Source: Bradyrhizobium sp. SSBR45G (GTDB taxonomy: Bacteria > Pseudomonadota > Alphaproteobacteria > Rhizobiales > Xanthobacteraceae). From it: a stretch of DNA of 64,000 nucleotides. The stretch is from positions 124,001 to 188,000 of the forward strand of contig NZ_BSCT01000005.1 in the NCBI RefSeq assembly GCF_030159255.1. Reading direction: 5' to 3'. Both the position numbers and the translations under genes were made by a program. Below the pieces are notes generated by a model that was given only the letters and a program-made list of their open reading frames with translations, did no database searches and had not been told where the DNA came from. This document shows, one piece after another, positions 27,906 through 43,128 of this stretch (its first letter is position 1; every line of letters starts with the position of its first letter).

Positions 27906-30116
27906 CTACAAGAAGCTCTGCGGGTCGACGTCGACCTCGAGCTTGAGATTGCCGCGTGGCTTCTCGGCATGCGCCAGCCAGTGGCGCAGATAGTCCGACA
28001 GGTCGAAATTGCGCGCCGATTTCAGCAGCAGCCGGAAGCGGTAGCGGCCCTTGATCACGGCGAGCGGCGCCTCGGCCGGGCCGAGCAGCAGCACGCCCTC
28101 CTCTGAAGGCGCTGACGCGACCAGCCGGCGGGCGAAGCCTTCTGCGGTCGGCCGGTCGCCGGCCGAGATGATCAGGCTGGCGAGACGGCCGAACGGCGGA
28201 TAGCCGGTGCGTTCGCGGGCGTCGATCTCGCTGGTGTAGAAGGCCTCGCGATCGCAGGCGACCAGCGCCTTCATCACGGGATGCTCGGGCTGGTGGGTCT
28301 GAAGGTAGCCGCGGCCGCGCCCCTGCTCGCGGCCGGCACGGCCGATCACCTGGTTCAAGAGCTGCCAGGTGCGCTCGGCGGCGCGCGGATCGCCATTGCC
28401 GAGGCCGAGATCGGCATCGACGACGCCGACCAGATTGAGCCGCGGGAAGTTGTGGCCCTTGGCGACCAGTTGGGTGCCGATGATGAGGTCGACGCGCCCC
28501 TCCGCGATCTCGGTCAGCTCGGCGCGCATCGTCTCGATCGAGGTGATCAGATCGCTCGACAGCACCATGCTGCGCGCGTCCGGAAACAGCGCCGCCGCCT
28601 CCTCCTGCAGCCGCTCGACGCCGGGCCCGACAGCGACCAGCGATTCCTCTGCCGCGCAGTGCGGGCAGGTCGGCGGACGCGACATCGAGAACCCGCAATG
28701 ATGGCAGACCAGCCGCTGGCGGAAACGGTGATCGACCAGCCAGGCGTCGCAGATGGTGCAGGCGAAGCGGTGGCCGCAGGCGCGGCAGAGGGTCAGCGGC
28801 GCATAGCCGCGGCGGTTCAGGAACAACAGCGCCTGCTCGCCGCGCTCGATCGCGGTGCGGATCTCGCCCGCCAGCCGCGGCGAGACATAGCGGCCGCGCG
28901 GCGGCGGCTCGCGCCGGAGATCGATGGCCTCGATATGCGGCATGTGCTGGCCGCCGAAGCGCGACGGCAGCGCCACGCGCTGGTAGCGGCCCTTGCGGGC
29001 ATTGACCTCGGTCTCGACCGAGGGCGTGGCGGACGCCAGCACCACCGGAAACTTGGCGATGTGGCCGCGCACCACGGCCATGTCGCGGGCATGGTAATGC
29101 GCGCCCTCGTCCTGCTTGTAGGCCTGGTCGTGCTCCTCATCGACGATGATGAGGCCGAGATCGGCATAGGGCAGGAACAGCGCCGAGCGCGCGCCGACCA
29201 CGACCGGGGCCTCGCCGGCGGCGATCGAAGCCCAGTTGCGCTGACGGTTGCGCGGCGTCAGCTCAGAATGCCATTCCAGCGGCCGCACGCCGAAGCGGCG
29301 CGCGAAGCGCTCGAGGAACTGGCCGGTCAGCGCGATCTCCGGCATCAGGATCAGCGACTGGCGGCCGCGGCGGACGGTTTCGGCCACGGCCTCGAAATAG
29401 ACCTCCGTCTTGCCGGAGCCGGTGACGCCGTCGAGCAGCGCCACCTGGAAGACGCCATTGGCCGCCAGCTCCCGCATCGCCTCGACGCCGGCCTGCTGGG
29501 CATCGAAGAACTCCGGCCGGGCGAAGTCGGGATCGGGCGCGGGCGGCGCCAGCGCCCGCGGCATCGCCTCCACCGTCAAGGTGCCCTCGTCGACGAGCCC
29601 ATCGATCACCCCGGTGGATACGCCGACCTCGCGCGCCAGATCCGACTTGCCGTGCAGCAGGCCGTCCGACACCGCCTCGATCACGCGCCGGCGCGACGGC
29701 GTCAGCCGCTTCGGCGGCTCGCCGACCAGCCGGACGCCGAGACGGACGCGCTCGGGCCCGAGATGCTCGCCCATGCGCAAGCACATCCGCAGCACCATGC
29801 CGCGCGGCGACAGCGTGTAATTGGCGACCCAGTCGACCAGCGAGCGCAGCTCGGGCTTGAGCGGGGGCACCTCGAACTTCTCGCTGACGTCCTTGAGCCG
29901 GTTGTGCAGCCGCGGATCGGGATTGGCATTCTCCGCCCACACCACCGCGAGCACCTCGCGCGAGCCCAGCGGCACGCCGACGACGTCGCCCGGCTTCAGA
30001 TCCATGCCGCGCGGCACGCGATAGGAATAGGTGTGGTCGAGCGCGACCGGAACCAGCACGTCGACCACGCCGGTCGCGCTGGCTGCTGCTGGAAAGAGAT
30101 CGGTCGGGCGGTCCAT
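27906..30116 (-). CDS. priA: Primosomal replication protein N' (PriA helicase)
   Basis: PriA restarts collapsed replication forks by loading DnaB. The 736-residue protein has an N-terminal 3'-DNA-binding domain, helicase motif I LLDGVTGSGKTEVYFEA, motif II IIVDEEHDQAYKQDEG and two zinc clusters in CRACGHRFACTICDAW and CHHCGF...CPHC. LIIGTQLVAKGHNFP and QVIGRAGREQGRG are further helicase motifs. The start at 30116 (MDRPTDLF) is chosen; a longer frame runs into the upstream palindromic repeat. xerC lies divergently, 367 bases away. Confidence 0.96.
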   Translation of the reverse strand: MDRPTDLFPAAASATGVVDVLVPVALDHTYSYRVPRGMDLKPGDVVGVPLGSREVLAVVWAENANPDPRLHNRLKDVSEKFEVPPLKPELRSLVDWVANYTLSPRGMVLRMCLRMGEHLGPERVRLGVRLVGEPPKRLTPSRRRVIEAVSDGLLHGKSDLAREVGVSTGVIDGLVDEGTLTVEAMPRALAPPAPDPDFARPEFFDAQQAGVEAMRELAANGVFQVALLDGVTGSGKTEVYFEAVAETVRRGRQSLILMPEIALTGQFLERFARRFGVRPLEWHSELTPRNRQRNWASIAAGEAPVVVGARSALFLPYADLGLIIVDEEHDQAYKQDEGAHYHARDMAVVRGHIAKFPVVLASATPSVETEVNARKGRYQRVALPSRFGGQHMPHIEAIDLRREPPPRGRYVSPRLAGEIRTAIERGEQALLFLNRRGYAPLTLCRACGHRFACTICDAWLVDHRFRQRLVCHHCGFSMSRPPTCPHCAAEESLVAVGPGVERLQEEAAALFPDARSMVLSSDLITSIETMRAELTEIAEGRVDLIIGTQLVAKGHNFPRLNLVGVVDADLGLGNGDPRAAERTWQLLNQVIGRAGREQGRGRGYLQTHQPEHPVMKALVACDREAFYTSEIDARERTGYPPFGRLASLIISAGDRPTAEGFARRLVASAPSEEGVLLLGPAEAPLAVIKGRYRFRLLLKSARNFDLSDYLRHWLAHAEKPRGNLKLEVDVDPQSFL

Positions 30117-30241
30117 GGGGGCGGAGATAGCCTTGCGCGGGCTGTAGCGAAAGCCGCCCGGCAAAGTTAGCGAACGGTAAAGGACGAGGATGCGATATAT
30201 CTGACTCGACAAGATGAGATCGAGCTTGTTGCCGCACGGTC

Positions 30242-30429
30242 GGTGCGCTCCCTCGCCCCGCTCTTGCGGGGAGAGGGTTGGGGTGAGGGGCAGCCGCACG
30301 GGTGGTCAGCACCGTCCGCGCGGAGAGCCCCCTCACCCGGATTGCATCTGACGATGCAATCCGACCTCTCCCCGCATCCGCCTTCGCTCTCCGAGCTACG
30401 GCGGACAAGAGCGGGGAGAGGCGCAAACC
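30242..30429. repeat. GC-rich palindromic element, family A copy 2 (expanded)
   Basis: The left end GGTGCGCTCCC and TTGCGGGGAGAGG is mirrored by GCGGGGAGAGGCGC at the right. Inside is a second inverted pair, GGATTGCATC and GATGCAATCC. The element fills most of the 367-base divergent gap between priA and xerC; the rest shows nothing recognisable. Confidence 0.75.
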
Positions 30430-30483
30430 GAGTTCGCGGCGATCGGCAACGCTTCACAGCGCCCATCCGTGGGCCCGGACGCC

Positions 30484-31479
30484 ATGTCAAAGCAAACACA
30501 GCCGACTCACGCGAACACAGACGAAGAATCTCAGGTCCCCGCCCTCCTCGGTGCCGACGAAGGCGTCGTCCAGGCCATGATGCAGTGGCTGGCGCATCTG
30601 CGCAGCGAGCGGCGGCTGTCGCCGAAGACGGTGGAGGCCTATGCCCGCGACCTCCGGCAGTGCCTGCAATTCCTTTGCACCCATTGGGGCGAGCCGGTCA
30701 CCTTGGCCCGCTTTGCGGCACTCGAGGCCGCCGACATCCGCGCCTTCATGGCGATGCGGCGCGCCGATGACATCGCCGGACGCTCCTTGATGCGAACCTT
30801 GGCGGGCTTGCGCTCGTTCGGGCGCTTCCTGGAGCGCGAGGGCAAGGGCAAGGTCGGCGCGCTCTCAGGCATCCGCGCGCCAAAGATCGCCAAGAGCCTG
30901 CCGAAGCCGCTGCCGATGGACGCCGCCAAGCGGCTGGCCGATGCCGACGAGCGCGCCGGCGAAGCCCGCGAGACATGGGTGCTGGCGCGCGACGCCGCGG
31001 TGATGGCCCTGCTCTACGGCTCGGGACTGCGCATCTCGGAAGCGCTCGGCCTGAAGCGGCGCGAGGTGCCACGCGCGGGCGACGGCGACGTGCTGGTGGT
31101 GACCGGCAAGGGCAACAAGACGCGCATGGTGCCGGTGCTGCAGAACGTGCTGCAGCTGATCGATGAATACGCAAGACTCTGCCCCTATCCGCTGCCCGCG
31201 GACGGGCCGATGTTCGTCGGCGCCAAGGGCGGCCCGCTGAGCCCGCGCATCATCCAGCTGACGATGGAGCGGCTGCGCGGCGCGCTCGGCCTGCCCGACA
31301 GCGCCACGCCGCATGCGCTGCGCCATTCCTTCGCCACCCATCTGCTGTCGCGCGGCGGCGATCTGCGCGCCATCCAGGAGCTGCTCGGCCACGCCTCGCT
31401 GTCGACGACGCAGATCTATACCGGCATCGATTCGGAGCGGCTGCTGCAGGTCTACGCGTCGGCGCATCCGCGCCGGTGA
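30484..31479 (+). CDS. xerC: Tyrosine recombinase XerC
   Basis: A 331-residue tyrosine recombinase with an N-terminal SAM-like DNA-binding domain (LRSERRLSPKTVEAYARDLR) and the catalytic set: Arg in LLYGSGLRISEALGL, Lys in VTGKGNKTR, HALRHSFATHLL, LLGHASLSTTQIYT with the nucleophilic Tyr. XerC with XerD resolves chromosome dimers at dif. Position next to priA is usual for the housekeeping gene, so this is not read as a phage or island integrase. XerC versus XerD is judged from context and the ALRHSFATHLL/LSTTQIYT style. A start at 30469 is also possible. Confidence 0.88.
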   Translation: MSKQTQPTHANTDEESQVPALLGADEGVVQAMMQWLAHLRSERRLSPKTVEAYARDLRQCLQFLCTHWGEPVTLARFAALEAADIRAFMAMRRADDIAGRSLMRTLAGLRSFGRFLEREGKGKVGALSGIRAPKIAKSLPKPLPMDAAKRLADADERAGEARETWVLARDAAVMALLYGSGLRISEALGLKRREVPRAGDGDVLVVTGKGNKTRMVPVLQNVLQLIDEYARLCPYPLPADGPMFVGAKGGPLSPRIIQLTMERLRGALGLPDSATPHALRHSFATHLLSRGGDLRAIQELLGHASLSTTQIYTGIDSERLLQVYASAHPRR

Positions 31480-31561
31480 CATCTTTCGTTCATATCGTTT
31501 CGCTTGCGCTGCCCCGGCGGTTCCGGCAATCGTCGCTACCATCGGATCCGGAGGGGAACAG

Positions 31562-32152
31562 ATGAGCGCACATGAGAGCATGGAGCATGCGGAGCACGCC
31601 GAGCACGCCTCGGGCGAGAACAGGAAGATCGCGCTGCTGATCTCTGTGATCGCGCTGTGTCTGGCGCTGTCGGAGACGCTCGGCAAGGGCGCGCAGACCG
31701 AATCGATCAGCAAGAACGTCGAGGCCTCCAACCTGTGGGCGTTCTTCCAGGCCAAGACGGTGCGCCGCACCGTGGTGCAGACGGCCGCCGAGCAGGGCAA
31801 GCTGAACCTGCCCGCGCTGCCGGACGAGGCAACCAAGGCGGCACTGCAGAAGCAGATCGACGATTGGCAGAAGAACGCCGCCCGTTACCGCTCGGAGCCC
31901 GACACCGGCGAAGGCAGCGAGCAGCTCGCCGAACGCGCCAAGCATGCCGAGGAGGAGCGTGATCTCGCCACGGCGAAATATCATCACTATGAACTCGCTT
32001 CGGCTGCATTCCAGATCGGTATCGTGCTGGCGTCAGCGACGATCATCACCGGCATGCTGGTGCTGGCCTGGGCCTCAGGGGCTCTCGCACTGGTCGGCAT
32101 CGCCATGACCGTGCTCGGGCTGGTCCAGCCGCATCTGTTGCATCTGCATTGA
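31562..32152 (+). CDS. DUF4337-family membrane protein
   Basis: The 196-residue protein starts MSAHESMEHAEHAEHASGEN, a His/Glu-rich tail, then has one membrane helix (KIALLISVIALCLALSETL), a soluble stretch of about 100 residues with a Lys/Gln-rich helix, and two closing helices (ASAAFQIGIVLASATIITGM and WASGALALVGIAMTVLGLV). This layout matches the DUF4337 family, whose function is unknown. A strong GGAGGGG site precedes the ATG at 31562. It follows xerC on the same strand by 82 bases. Confidence 0.8.
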   Translation: MSAHESMEHAEHAEHASGENRKIALLISVIALCLALSETLGKGAQTESISKNVEASNLWAFFQAKTVRRTVVQTAAEQGKLNLPALPDEATKAALQKQIDDWQKNAARYRSEPDTGEGSEQLAERAKHAEEERDLATAKYHHYELASAAFQIGIVLASATIITGMLVLAWASGALALVGIAMTVLGLVQPHLLHLH

Positions 32153-32174
32153 GATGGCGGACGGCATGTGACTC

Positions 32175-32194
32175 GCTCCCCCGCTTGCGGGGGA
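32175..32194. repeat. Short GC hairpin
   Basis: CTCCCCC-GCTTGC-GGGGGAG lies between convergent genes. It looks like a reduced copy of family A, and no U-run follows. Confidence 0.5.
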
Positions 32195-32250
32195 GGTGAA
32201 AAAACGACTCAGCAAGATCTGCGCGTCGTTAGATTCCGAGCAAGCCGGAG

Positions 32251-32793
32251 TCAGCGCGCCTGCTGCACGCTGCGGCGGAAGCGCATGATCTGGCGGACCA
32301 TGCGCGCCGACCAGCCACGGGACGTGCCGCCGAGCATGTCACGGAGAATCTCGCGCGCTCGCTGCTTGATCGGATCGACCAGCGCGGCCGCCTTTCTGCG
32401 CAGCGTCAGCACGGTCTCATAGAGCCATGCGAACCAGGACATCTGCAGCAGCTTGTGGCGCGTCACGTCGAAGATGAAGGCCGTGATGCCGACGCCGACG
32501 ATCTTGCCGAACATGATCGTGACCAGCGCGAGCTTCCACTTGTGGTGCATCAGCAGCCACATACCGACGAGCTTGAGCGGAAACAGCATCACGACCGGCA
32601 CGATGAAGACCACCAGGGTCAGCGCCGGTGACAGCGACTCGATGCGCGCCGCGAGCCAGTGCTTCAGGCTGCGCAACGGAAGCGCGGCGACGATGCGCGC
32701 CACGATCGGCTCGAGACGATCCCACAGCCAAGCCTCGATCAGGAAGATGATCGCGAGCAGGACCCAGAGCGGCTGAAGCAGGCGGCGCAGCAT
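32251..32793 (-). CDS. Hypothetical inner-membrane protein
   Basis: The 180-residue product has hydrophobic helices at about 5-25 (LLQPLWVLLAIIFLIEAWLW), 55-80 (PALTLVVFIVPVVMLFPLKL) and 85-110, and a basic C-terminal 55 residues (RKAAALVDPIKQRAREIL). I do not recognise the family. It lies 129 bases downstream of lpdA on the same strand, so it could be the tail of the TCA transcript, though no link to lipoamide metabolism is visible. Codon use is like its neighbours. Confidence 0.75.
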   Translation of the reverse strand: MLRRLLQPLWVLLAIIFLIEAWLWDRLEPIVARIVAALPLRSLKHWLAARIESLSPALTLVVFIVPVVMLFPLKLVGMWLLMHHKWKLALVTIMFGKIVGVGITAFIFDVTRHKLLQMSWFAWLYETVLTLRRKAAALVDPIKQRAREILRDMLGGTSRGWSARMVRQIMRFRRSVQQAR

Positions 32794-32922
32794 GGAACTC
32801 CATCTCGGCCCGGCCTCGGGTTTGAGGCCGCCATGACGATAGGACCTCGAACCTTGCCGTTTGGTTCAACGTGGACGGCGGGCCATTTTGTCGCGCCCGC
32901 CGATCACGCTGCCGGACAGCGC

Positions 32923-34326
32923 TCACATGTGGATGGCGCGCTTGCCCACCGCAAGTGCAGCTTCCTTGACGGCCTCCGAGCGCGTCGGATGCGCGTGGCA
33001 GGTCCGAGCCAGATCCTCGGCAGAGCCACCGAACTCCATCAATACGGCGGCTTCGTGGATCATTTCCCCGGCCTCGCGGCCGATGATGTGCGCGCCGAGC
33101 ACGCGATCCGTCTTCGCATCTGCGAGAATCTTCACAAAGCCGTCCGTGGTCTGGTTGACCTTGGAACGTCCGTTCGCGGTAAACGGAAACTTACCGACGG
33201 TATAGGCCGTGCCGGCCTGCTTCAGCTCATCCTCGGTCTTGCCGACGGAAGCCACTTCCGGAGTCGTGTAGACCACGCCGGGGATGATGTCGTAGTTCAC
33301 GTGTCCGGCCTGGCCGGCCAGGATCTCCGCAACAGCGACGCCTTCGTCCTCTGCCTTGTGCGCGAGCATCGGTCCCGCGACGACATCGCCGATCGCGTAG
33401 ACGCCGGGCACGCTGGTCGCGAAATGATGATCGATCTGGACGCGGCCGCGATTGTCCAGCACGACGCCGGCCTCCTGCAGGCCGAGCCCGTCGGTGTAGG
33501 GGACGCGGCCGATCGCGACCAGCACGACATCGGCTTCGATCTTCTCGGCAGCGCCGCCGGCGGCCGGCTCGATGGTGGCGGCGAGCAAGGCGCCCGACGT
33601 GTCGACGCCGGTGACCTTGGCGCCGAGCTTGAAAGCAAAGCCCTGCTTCTCGAGGATGCGCTGGAACTGCTTGGCGATCTCCAGGTCCATGCCGGGCAGG
33701 ATGCGGTCGAGGAATTCGACCACGGTGACCTTGGCGCCGAGCCGGCGCCACACCGAGCCGAGCTCGAGGCCGATCACGCCGGCGCCGACCACCAGCAGGC
33801 TCGACGGCACCTTCTCCAGCGACAGCGCCCCGGTCGAGGAGACGATGCGCTTCTCGTCGATCTCGATGCCCTTGAGCCGCGCGATGTCCGAGCCGGTCGC
33901 GATCACGATGTTCCTGGTCTCGACGGTCTGCGCGGCGCCGTCATTGCCGGTGACCTGGACCTTGCCGGTGCCGAGCACCTTGCCCTTGCCGACAAGGACG
34001 TCGATCTTGTTCTTCTTCATCAGGAACTCGACGCCCTTGGTGTTGCCGTCGATGCCCTGCTGCTTGAAGTTCATCATCGAAGGCAGGTCGACCTCGGGCT
34101 TCGAGACCTTGATGCCCATCTTGGCGAAGGAATGCCCGGCCTCCTCGAACAGCTCCGAGGCGTGCAGCAGCGCCTTCGACGGCATGCAGCCGACGTTGAG
34201 GCAGGTGCCGCCGAGCGTCGCGTTCTTCTCGACCACGGCCACCTTCATGCCGAGCTGCGCCGCGCGGATGGCGCAGACATACCCACCGGGTCCGGTGCCG
34301 ATGACGACGAGATCGTAAGTAGCCAT
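32923..34326 (-). CDS. lpdA: Dihydrolipoyl dehydrogenase (E3)
   Basis: E3 reoxidises the lipoyl groups of 2-oxo acid dehydrogenase complexes and makes NADH. The 467-residue flavoprotein has the FAD motif [20 protein letters not shown], the redox pair [13 protein letters not shown] (Cys42/Cys47), the NAD motif [16 protein letters not shown] and the C-terminal [10 protein letters not shown] with the catalytic His. It closes the sucAB-SDR-lpdA run, so it most likely serves 2-oxoglutarate dehydrogenase. Confidence 0.97.
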   Translation of the reverse strand: MATYDLVVIGTGPGGYVCAIRAAQLGMKVAVVEKNATLGGTCLNVGCMPSKALLHASELFEEAGHSFAKMGIKVSKPEVDLPSMMNFKQQGIDGNTKGVEFLMKKNKIDVLVGKGKVLGTGKVQVTGNDGAAQTVETRNIVIATGSDIARLKGIEIDEKRIVSSTGALSLEKVPSSLLVVGAGVIGLELGSVWRRLGAKVTVVEFLDRILPGMDLEIAKQFQRILEKQGFAFKLGAKVTGVDTSGALLAATIEPAAGGAAEKIEADVVLVAIGRVPYTDGLGLQEAGVVLDNRGRVQIDHHFATSVPGVYAIGDVVAGPMLAHKAEDEGVAVAEILAGQAGHVNYDIIPGVVYTTPEVASVGKTEDELKQAGTAYTVGKFPFTANGRSKVNQTTDGFVKILADAKTDRVLGAHIIGREAGEMIHEAAVLMEFGGSAEDLARTCHAHPTRSEAVKEAALAVGKRAIHM

Positions 34327-34370
34327 GATCGAATGTTCCGTAAGCTTGCAGTCAAAGATGACGACGGTCG

Positions 34371-35117
34371 TCAGCGTCCGCCCGACACGTCGAGAATGGC
34401 CGAAGTGACATAGGAGGCCTCGTCCGACAGCAGCCAGACGATGGCATTGGCGATTTCCTCCGCGGTGCCGACGCGCTTCATCGGCACCAGGGGGGCAAGA
34501 CGGTGGGCACGATCGGGCTCGCCGCCGGAGGCGTGAATGTCGGTGTCGATCAGGCCCGGCCTGATCGCGGCGACGCGGATGCCTTCGTTCGCGACCTCGT
34601 GACCGAGGCCGACAGTGAAGGAATCGATCGCGCCCTTCGAAGCGGCGTAGTCGACATAGGTGTTGGGCGAGCCGAGCTTGGCCGCGACCGACGACAGGTT
34701 GATGATCACACCGCCCTGCCCGCCATGCCGCGTCGACATCCGCTTCACGGCCTCACGTGCGCACAGGATGCTGCCGGTGACATTGACCGCCATCAAGCGC
34801 TCGATGCGCTCGGCGCTCATCTCGTCGACACGCGTGGTGGGACCGACGATGCCGGCATTGTTGATGAGTGCACCGAGCGTGCCGAACTTGTCGGCCGCCT
34901 TGAACAGCGCGAGGATGTCGTGCTCGCGGCCGACGTCGCATTTGACCGCGATGGCCTTGCCGTTCTTGGCCTCGATCTCGGCCACGGTGCTCTGCGCCGC
35001 GGCCTCGTTGGAGGCGTAGCCGACCACGATCTTGAAGCCGCGCGAGGCCGCGGCAAGCGCGGTGGCGCGGCCGATGCCGCGGCTGCCGCCGGTGATCACT
35101 GCAACCCTGTCCGTCAT
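34371..35117 (-). CDS. SDR-family oxidoreductase in the TCA operon
   Basis: A 248-residue classical short-chain dehydrogenase. The NAD(P) motif TGGSRGIG is at 9-16, NNAG at 86-89, a catalytic Ser at about 142-143 (INLSS), and Tyr157/Lys161 in YAASK. The [20 protein letters not shown] style resembles FabG or glucose 1-dehydrogenase relatives. It lies between sucB and lpdA on the same strand with gaps of 65 and 44 bases, so it is cotranscribed. The substrate cannot be told from sequence. Confidence 0.9.
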   Translation of the reverse strand: MTDRVAVITGGSRGIGRATALAAASRGFKIVVGYASNEAAAQSTVAEIEAKNGKAIAVKCDVGREHDILALFKAADKFGTLGALINNAGIVGPTTRVDEMSAERIERLMAVNVTGSILCAREAVKRMSTRHGGQGGVIINLSSVAAKLGSPNTYVDYAASKGAIDSFTVGLGHEVANEGIRVAAIRPGLIDTDIHASGGEPDRAHRLAPLVPMKRVGTAEEIANAIVWLLSDEASYVTSAILDVSGGR

Positions 35118-35182
35118 GATGGCCCCCGTTAGGTTTGAGGCGCGCTTGCGGCGCGCCTCTCGAGCATCAGATATGAGGTTGG

Positions 35183-36418
35183 TCAGAGATCCAGCACGAG
35201 CCGCGCCGGATCTTCCAGGCTCTCCTTGACGCGCACCAGGAAGGTCACCGCTTCCTTGCCGTCAATCACACGATGGTCGTAGGACAGCGCCAGATACATC
35301 ATCGGGCGGACCTCGATCTTGCCGCCGACCACGACCGGGCGCTCCTGGATCTTGTGCATGCCGAGGATGCCCGACTGCGGCGCGTTCAGGATCGGGGTCG
35401 ACATCAGCGAACCGTAGATGCCGCCATTGGTGATGGTGAAGGTGCCGCCCTGCATCTCGTCGATCTTGAGCTGGCCGTCACGGGCGCGGCGGCCGAAATC
35501 GGCGATGCCCTTCTCGATGTCCGCGATCGACTTGTGGTCGCAGTCGCGCACGACCGGCACGACCAGGCCCTTGTCGGTGCCGACGGCGACGCCGATGTGG
35601 TAGTAGTTCTTGTAGATCAGGTCGGTGCCGTCGATCTCGGCGTTGACGGCCGGAATGTCCTTCAGCGCCTGCACGACGGCCTTGGTGAAGAAGCCCATGA
35701 AGCCGAGCTTGGAGCCGTGCTTCTTCTCGAACACGTCCTTGTACTGGCTGCGCAGCGCCATCACGTTGGTCATGTCGACCTCATTGAAGGTCGTCAGCAT
35801 CGCCGCGGTGTTCTGCACGTCCTTGAGGCGGCGCGCGATGGTCTGGCGCAGCCGCGTCATCTTCACGCGCTCCTCGCGCGCGGCGTCATCCGCCGGCGAC
35901 GGTGCACGGACCTGCACCGCGGCAGCCGGCTGATTGACCGGGGTCGGCGCCGAGGCGGCGCGCTCGATCGCGGCCAGCATGTCGCCCTTGGTGACGCGGC
36001 CGTCCTTGCCGGAGCCCGGAACGGTGGTGGCGTCGACGCCGCTCTCGGCGGAGAGCTTGCGCACCGACGGCGCCTGCGGCGTATCGGCGGGCAGCGCCTT
36101 GGCCGGGGCGGGAGCAGCAGCCGGCGGCGCCGCAGCGGGCTTCGCAGGAGCGGGCGCAGCAGCAGCCGGCTTGGCGGCGGCTGCGCCATCATTGATCTGG
36201 CCGAGCAGCGCGCCGACGGCGACGGTCTCGCCGTCCTTGGCGATGATCTCGCCGAGCGTGCCGGCCGACGGTGCCGGCACCTCGATCGTCACCTTGTCGG
36301 TCTCGAGCTCGACGAGCGGCTCGTCGACCGCGACCGCGTCGCCAGCCTTCTTGAACCAGCGGCCGATGGTGGCTTCGGTGACGGATTCACCCAGCGTCGG
36401 AACGCGAATTTCAGTCAT
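35183..36418 (-). CDS. sucB: 2-oxoglutarate dehydrogenase E2, dihydrolipoyl succinyltransferase
   Basis: E2 passes succinyl groups from E1 to CoA. The 411-residue protein has one lipoyl domain with the lipoylated Lys42 in [12 protein letters not shown], an Ala/Pro hinge, a peripheral subunit-binding domain (about 118-155; [14 protein letters not shown] and [12 protein letters not shown]), and the catalytic domain ending [12 protein letters not shown] (His382). The start at 36418 ([12 protein letters not shown]) is the family start. It follows sucA by 143 bases containing a strong hairpin. Confidence 0.97.
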   Translation of the reverse strand: MTEIRVPTLGESVTEATIGRWFKKAGDAVAVDEPLVELETDKVTIEVPAPSAGTLGEIIAKDGETVAVGALLGQINDGAAAAKPAAAAPAPAKPAAAPPAAAPAPAKALPADTPQAPSVRKLSAESGVDATTVPGSGKDGRVTKGDMLAAIERAASAPTPVNQPAAAVQVRAPSPADDAAREERVKMTRLRQTIARRLKDVQNTAAMLTTFNEVDMTNVMALRSQYKDVFEKKHGSKLGFMGFFTKAVVQALKDIPAVNAEIDGTDLIYKNYYHIGVAVGTDKGLVVPVVRDCDHKSIADIEKGIADFGRRARDGQLKIDEMQGGTFTITNGGIYGSLMSTPILNAPQSGILGMHKIQERPVVVGGKIEVRPMMYLALSYDHRVIDGKEAVTFLVRVKESLEDPARLVLDL

Positions 36419-36522
36419 GGTCTCTATCCTCAATAACCCGTGCGGTCATAAAGCCCGTCCGTCATCGCCTTGCGGCGAGCAAGCGATGCGGTACGGACGA
36501 TCAACGCGATGGACTTGTACTT

Positions 36523-36547
36523 GCGCCCCGCATGGCCTGCGGGGCGC
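36523..36547 (-). repeat. Hairpin between sucA and sucB
   Basis: GCGCCCCGCA-TGGCC-TGCGGGGCGC is a perfect 10-bp stem 14 bases past the sucA stop. No U-run follows on the minus strand, so it is more likely an mRNA-stability or processing element inside the operon than a terminator. Confidence 0.6.
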
Positions 36548-36561
36548 CCTTCAAAGGCAGG

Positions 36562-39519
<2,958 letters not shown>

Positions 39520-39566
39520 GGTAGGCGTCCTGGTAATTTCGATGCGCCCAATGAAAACGGCGCAAT

Positions 39567-39595
39567 GCCTGACCCACGTGAGACGCGGGTCAGGC
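39567..39595. repeat. Hairpin between sucD and sucA
   Basis: GCCTGACCC (39567-39575) pairs with GGGTCAGGC (39587-39595) in the untranslated gap ahead of sucA. It would form in a read-through transcript. Confidence 0.65.
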
Positions 39596-39659
39596 TCGGG
39601 TTAGGACGGTTTACCTTATTCTTTGTAAATATTCGCGCCGAAAAGCACTAAGTCCTGAA

Positions 39660-40544
39660 TCAGGATTTCAATTTTTCGACAAGCGTCTTGCCGAGCCGTG
39701 CCGGCGACGGAGACACTGTAATACCAGCTGCTTCCATCGCGGCCGTCTTCGAGCCGGCATCACCCTTGCCGCCCGAGATGATCGCACCGGCATGGCCCAT
39801 GCGGCGGCCGGGAGGGGCCGTGACACCGGCGATGAATCCCACCATCGGTTTCTTGCGGCCACGCTTGGCTTCGTCCTTGATGAACTGGGCCGCGTCCTCC
39901 TCGGCCGAGCCGCCGATCTCGCCGATCATGATGATCGAGGTGGTCTTGGGGTCCGCCAGGAACATCTCGAGCATGTCGATGAACTCGGTGCCCTTGACCG
40001 GGTCGCCGCCGATGCCGACCGCGGTGGTCTGGCCGAGGCCTTCCGAGGTGGTCTGGAACACCGCTTCATAGGTCAGCGTGCCGGAGCGCGACACGATGCC
40101 GACCGAGCCGGGCTTGAAGATGTTGGCCGGCATGATGCCGATCTTGCACTCGCCGGCGGTCATGACGCCCGGGCAGTTCGGCCCGATCAGGCGCGACTTG
40201 GAGCCCTGCAGCGAGCGCTTCACCCGGACCATGTCGAGCACCGGGATACCCTCGGTGATGCAGACGATCAGCGGGACCTCGGCGTCGATCGCTTCGCAGA
40301 TCGCGTCGGCTGCGCCCGGCGGCGGCACGTAGATCACCGAGGCGTCGGCCCCGGTGGCCTCGCGGGCCTCCTTGACGGTGTCGAACACCGGCAGGCCGAG
40401 ATGGGTCGAGCCGCCTTTGCCCGGCGAGGTGCCGCCGACCATCTTGGTGCCGTAGGCGATCGCCGCCTCGGAGTGGAAGGTGCCATTCTTGCCGGTGAAG
40501 CCCTGGCAGATGACCTTGGTATTCTTGTCGATGAGGATGGACAT
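39660..40544 (-). CDS. sucD: Succinyl-CoA synthetase subunit alpha
   Basis: SucD binds CoA and carries the phosphohistidine of succinyl-CoA synthetase. The 294-residue protein starts [24 protein letters not shown] broken here at the CoA fold, has [30 protein letters not shown] and the active His in [20 protein letters not shown]. It lies 55 bases after sucC in the standard pair order and completes the step that makes ATP or GTP in the TCA cycle. Confidence 0.98.
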   Translation of the reverse strand: MSILIDKNTKVICQGFTGKNGTFHSEAAIAYGTKMVGGTSPGKGGSTHLGLPVFDTVKEAREATGADASVIYVPPPGAADAICEAIDAEVPLIVCITEGIPVLDMVRVKRSLQGSKSRLIGPNCPGVMTAGECKIGIMPANIFKPGSVGIVSRSGTLTYEAVFQTTSEGLGQTTAVGIGGDPVKGTEFIDMLEMFLADPKTTSIIMIGEIGGSAEEDAAQFIKDEAKRGRKKPMVGFIAGVTAPPGRRMGHAGAIISGGKGDAGSKTAAMEAAGITVSPSPARLGKTLVEKLKS

Positions 40545-40599
40545 CGTGCTTTCTCTAAAAGCGTTGCGGTGAGGACGAAGCGAGCGCCAGAAGCGGCGC

Positions 40600-41796
<1,197 letters not shown>

Positions 41797-41846
41797 AAGC
41801 GCTTGCTCCCCGAACCCGCGATGGGGTGACGACCAGAATTGTTGTT

Positions 41847-41879
41847 AGGATGTCTGGTATACCATATACCAAACATCCT
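41847..41879. promoter_or_regulatory. Palindrome upstream of sucC, possible GntR-type operator
   Basis: AGGATGTCTGGTAT-ACCAT-ATACCAAACATCCT has 14-bp arms with one mismatch and contains the perfect 10-bp palindrome TGGTATACCA. TGGT...ACCA sites are typical for GntR/FCD regulators. It lies 51 bases before the sucC start. It could also act as an mRNA hairpin; no U-run follows. Confidence 0.5.
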
Positions 41880-41923
41880 GCAACTCGATATGGGCGAGAT
41901 TACGCCCCGTGAATGAACCCTGC

Positions 41924-42975
<1,052 letters not shown>

Positions 42976-43128
42976 TCACGCTATGGCCAATTGACAGGCG
43001 TGCCTTGATTTCGATCAGCTCCGGGCGGGGTGTGCTGACAATCCTTTCAGCATGATTGACGTGGCGTTTTCGCGGCTGTGTGCCCGGCGGCGGGCGCTGC
43101 CCGGACCACCCGGCAAACGCTGTCCTCG

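Noticed and set aside
28281..30170. 629-residue open frame opposite priA
   Set aside because: The composition is typical of antisense frames in GC-rich genomes, and PriA motifs are complete on the other strand.
30484..31479. Integrase of a mobile island
   Set aside because: The recombinase lies next to priA with ordinary composition and no attachment repeat or island genes, so it is read as housekeeping XerC.
32659..34413. 584-residue plus-strand frame opposite lpdA
   Set aside because: It is the shadow of a complete dihydrolipoyl dehydrogenase.
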